The position numbers and the translations under genes were made by a program. 64,000 nt of DNA, taken from the NCBI GenBank assembly GCA_022494885.1, contig JAGVSM010005059.1:1-64000 (forward strand). Direction: 5' to 3'. The notes beneath the pieces were generated by a model, which ran no database searches, was not told the origin of the DNA, and saw only the letters and a list, made by a program, of their open reading frames with translations. This DNA is from Micrasema longulum. Its lineage: Eukaryota > Arthropoda > Insecta > Trichoptera > Brachycentridae. Below, piece by piece: positions 61,645 to 64,000 of the stretch. Numbering within the stretch: position 1 is the first letter of the stretch; each line of letters begins with the position of its first letter.

Positions 61645-62290
61645 TAAGTATATATAATTATAATAACATAGGTAAAATATTAACAAATTGTAAAGACAAG
61701 GATGATAAATTAAATCATTCGGGAATTTATAAATTAAATTGTTTAAATTGCCCAAATTTCTATATTGGAAAAACTTCACGTAAAATTAAAGTTAGAATCA
61801 AAGAACATATAAGATGTCCGAGTAATAATAATTTTTCAGAATTCGCAAATCATCTTATATCCGAAAACCATGAATTTAATCAAAAAGCGGGTGTAGAAAT
61901 TTTGCATGTCAATAAAAATGGTTTTCGTTTAGAAAATTTAGAACGATTAGAAATTAGTAAAGCCATTAATCAAAAACTTCAAATAATAAATAATCAATTA
62001 AATTTAACTTCGAGTCCTCTTTTAAAACTATTCTCGTTATGATTTATTTTATCTTATTTCTCTATCTTTCTTTCAATTTTCTGTCTCTTTCATACAATAT
62101 TTTATTATATAAATAGCAACGCGTGTAATTATAAGTTAGTCAAATTCCTGACGATGAGGTAGTAACCTCGAAACCGGTCGAAGTGTAATTAAAAAATTAA
62201 AGTGGTTTATACAAATTTATAAACAAATAAGTGTAAAATGTCACACCATAAAGTGAAAAATGTTTTTGATAACAATAATAAATAATATGA
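61645..62290 (+). mobile_element. Penelope-like element, GIY-YIG endonuclease and 3' region
   Basis: A frame open to the stop at 62040-62042 reads NCKDKDDKLNHSGIYKLNCL, NCPNFYIGKTSRKIKVRIKE, HIRCPSNNNFSEFANHLISE, EILHVNKNGFRLENLERLEI and INNQLNLTSSPLLKLFSL. GIY..7-10 residues..YIG, an Arg in KVRIKEH and the Glu of LERLEI are the GIY-YIG nuclease landmarks, and the preceding Cys pairs (C..C..C) are typical of Penelope-like elements. The reverse transcriptase upstream is missing; the sequence joins repeat M at about 61640. 103 nt after the stop lies a hammerhead-like motif. Confidence 0.85.
62145..62182 (+). ncRNA. Hammerhead-like ribozyme candidate downstream of the Penelope-like frame
   Basis: Stem I TTC/GAA, core CTGACGA, one U, stem II GAGGT/ACCTC with loop AGTA, GAAA, self-complementary ACCGGT and C (cleavage expected after this C at 62179). 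The core boxes are complete. The single U between core and stem II departs from the textbook motif but is present in all copies here. Hammerheads in the terminal repeats of Penelope-like elements are known, including minimal forms active as dimers. Best copy in the window. Confidence 0.65.
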
Positions 62291-62635
62291 ACTCAAGTAT
62301 AACATTTTTTTTTTTAAATAAAAAAAAAAAACTAGAAAATTGTTAGAATTTTTTTCGTAGAAACAGCCCTTGCCATGTAAAAAAATTAACTTAAAATATC
62401 ACATCTAAAAAACATTAAATAAACATCTAAAAAAATACCAAGATAAGTGAGAGTATTAGAAGCAAACTTTAAAATCTCCACCAAAAACAGAAAATTAATT
62501 ATTGATGCCAATATAAACTAAACATAAAAGATAACCTACCTAAATAATAGCGTAATTCAAAATCTTCTCTTAATCTTTTCTACTTGGCACCGCAAACATA
62601 GCATTCTCCATTGAGTTAGTGAACCATAATTAGAA
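62291..62635. other. Unassigned AT-rich interval
   Basis: Poly-A and poly-T rich, no motif. Confidence 0.35.
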
Positions 62636-63385
62636 ATCTAACAATTATTTTCCAAAGTTTTTCGCAAAGAAGGTATCCCTGTTAGGAAGGATAAGGAATA
62701 CATTAGACATTAAAACCTCTCTGCTGATATTTAAAAGTATTATCGTTCCCCACATTAATTATTGCTCCAGTATTTTATATTTAAGTAATGAAGGAGATCT
62801 AAAGAGACTCCAAATAATACAAAACAAAGCGATGAGGATAATATTAAGATGTGGGAGACGAACAAATGTTCAGAAAATGATTCAACTTCTAGATATTATG
62901 ACGATTGATCAAATAATCAAATTCAATGTTGCCAATGAAATAAACAAAATTATTAAAGGAATAATTCCGAGATATTTTCAAAATAAACTAAAAAATAATG
63001 AGTTCTTTCATAACTATGCAACAAGAGGATCTAAAAATATAAGACTGGAAAAGAAATCAAAAGCAATGTCCCAGAACTGCCGCATGTTCAAGGGAATAAA
63101 ACTATTTGAAGAAATGCCAGAAAGCATAAAAAATGAAATTAATGTAAATACATTTAAAATTAAATGTAAAAAGTATATATGTGAAAAATATTAGGTAGTT
63201 ATAGTGTAAATAGTGAATTTAATTAATGAAAATGTACATATGAAACAGTTAATATTATAAATTAGGATACTTAGTGTATATTAGTGATAAATAATGTTAG
63301 AATAAGTATAGATGTAAATTTTGTGTTGTAAATATATATTAGACTATGTTACATAGAACTAAATAAAATAAATTTTAAAAAAAAT
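62636..63385 (+). mobile_element. LINE Q, 5'-truncated, about 186-codon open frame
   Basis: Open from about 62640 to the stop at 63192-63194: YFPKFFAKKVSLLGRIRNTL, LLIFKSIIVPHINYCSSILY, GDLKRLQIIQNKAMRIILRC, TNVQKMIQLLDIMTIDQIIK, FHNYATRGSKNIRLEKKSK and LFEEMPESIKNEINVNTFKI. LQ.IQNKA.R.IL and the LP.SIK...TFK-like tail are typical of CR1/Jockey-like LINEs. A short AAATAAAATAAA tail ends near 63385. No frameshift in this part, so it is one of the younger LINE copies. Confidence 0.87.
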
Positions 63386-63546
63386 AAAAAAAATATCTCC
63401 GTAACTCCTTCAATGGAGACTTCTAAGTTTGCTTTTTATACCCTCCACCTCCAGTCTTTTTATAAATACATTTTTATTGAGGTTTCCCATTTTTGTTCGT
63501 GTTTTCATTATGTTTTTTCACCAATGTTTTTTTTATTTATTTACAG
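63386..63546 (+). other. Intron-like sequence before the candidate exon
   Basis: Ends in a pyrimidine-rich tract and TTTATTTACAG, a good splice acceptor. Confidence 0.4.
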
Positions 63547-63606
63547 GTAAATACAAACTCATCTTCATCACACAACCAAATTTATGATGTTGCAAACGCA
63601 GAATTT
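63547..63606 (+). CDS. Candidate internal exon of a host gene (60 bp, phase 0)
   Basis: Bounded by acceptor TTTATTTACAG and donor GTAAGT, both close to consensus. Exactly 20 codons; only one frame is open and reads VNTNSSSSHNQIYDVANAEF, the other two have stops. Residues QIYDVANAEF look like a tyrosine-containing cytoplasmic-tail or linker segment, but no family was recognised. No other exon with comparable signals was found in the window, so the rest of the gene would lie to the right, to the left beyond the window, or both. It could be chance; transcript evidence would decide. Confidence 0.45.
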
Positions 63607-63714
63607 GTAAGTACCATGTGATTAATTTAATTCATGAATTTTTAAAGTATTACATTATGTTACTATTAGATAGAAGAATTTTTATACCTGGGTAGTATAT
63701 ATCAACTTTAGTCT

Positions 63715-63895
63715 TTAAAATATAGCTTGATTAGAATGACAGTTGTCAAACTAATTTCATTAGTGATGGTAAATTACTGATCACTGATCAAATCGATTTT
63801 ATCAGTTATTTCATGCAATCATGAAACTCTGTTTCCGAAAATTGATTTAAAAAACGCAGAAACAAGCCTATTATAGTGTGTTTAACACAATTCGG
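63715..63895 (-). repeat. Repeat Z, partial
   Basis: The reverse complement of 31909-32095: ATATAGCTTGATTAGAATGA, CAGTTGTCAAACTAATTTCA, AACTCTGTTTCCGAAAATTG and AAGCCTATTATAGTGTGTTT. Confidence 0.65.
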
Positions 63896-64000
63896 TAGTC
63901 AGATGGCAGAAGGGACCATCTGTAAATTTCAATAATGTTCAGGAGAGCTGAAATACGTCTCAATTTCAAGACTTTAATCCACAAACTAAAATATTTTAGT

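Noticed and set aside
1..64000. LTR retrotransposons, endogenous viral genes, rRNA genes
   Set aside because: No gag/pol with integrase or protease motifs, no paired long terminal repeats, no envelope or capsid frames and no rRNA-like sequence were seen; every reverse-transcriptase fragment is of the non-LTR type.

Overview
This window looks like gene-poor nuclear DNA of an arthropod, most likely an insect. The sequence is AT-rich and has no bacterial gene organisation. Nearly everything recognisable is a mobile element of a kind typical of arthropod genomes: CR1/L2/Jockey-like and RTE-like LINEs, tRNA-headed SINEs, a Penelope-like element, mariner, Tc1, hAT and a THAP-type (P-like) transposon, plus many MITEs. 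The order cannot be settled from sequence alone. Almost all coding sequence is 5'-truncated, frameshifted or interrupted. The only host-gene candidate is one 60-bp exon with clean splice signals near the right edge (63547-63606), so the window may lie largely in an intron or between genes. Family letters used below (LINE A-Q, repeats M, R, X, Y, Z, SINE S1-S4) are local labels, not database names.

Layout. 1-5 kb: a minus-strand LINE (B) interrupted by two TA-flanked MITEs, one of which carries a third MITE, then LINE A. 5.4-11 kb: a P-like THAP element, LINE fragments and two oppositely oriented hAT-like copies with termini CAGNGGCGAATCG. 11-16 kb: nested LINEs H and D, LINE C, a third hAT-like copy carrying a SINE that carries an M repeat. 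16-23 kb: MITEs, LINE E, CpG-rich unassigned blocks. 23-27 kb: a decayed Tc1 transposase split by LINE C, and LINE A split by a 626-bp hAT MITE with an 8-bp target duplication. 27-38 kb: mostly LINE and RTE fragments nested in each other and a MITE (Y) split by two LINEs. 38-50 kb: SINEs, a dense cluster of the M repeat, a 245-bp foldback element, a 479-bp tandem duplication and a second THAP element. 50-55 kb: RTE fragments, an internally deleted mariner with intact ends, and LINE N split by a foldback element. 55-64 kb: more hAT-like and L2 copies, a Penelope-like GIY-YIG endonuclease fragment followed by a hammerhead-like motif, LINE Q and the candidate exon.

How the parts relate. Most boundaries can be resolved by comparing copies inside the window: insertions interrupt otherwise continuous repeats, and removing the insert plus one target-site copy restores the older element. 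Three RNA-level signals stand out: (1) hammerhead-like motifs at four or five sites whose stems differ in sequence but keep pairing; (2) a 39-40 nt double hairpin at two sites with compensatory changes; (3) a short hairpin near the 3' end of several otherwise different LINE families, a candidate reverse-transcriptase recognition signal.
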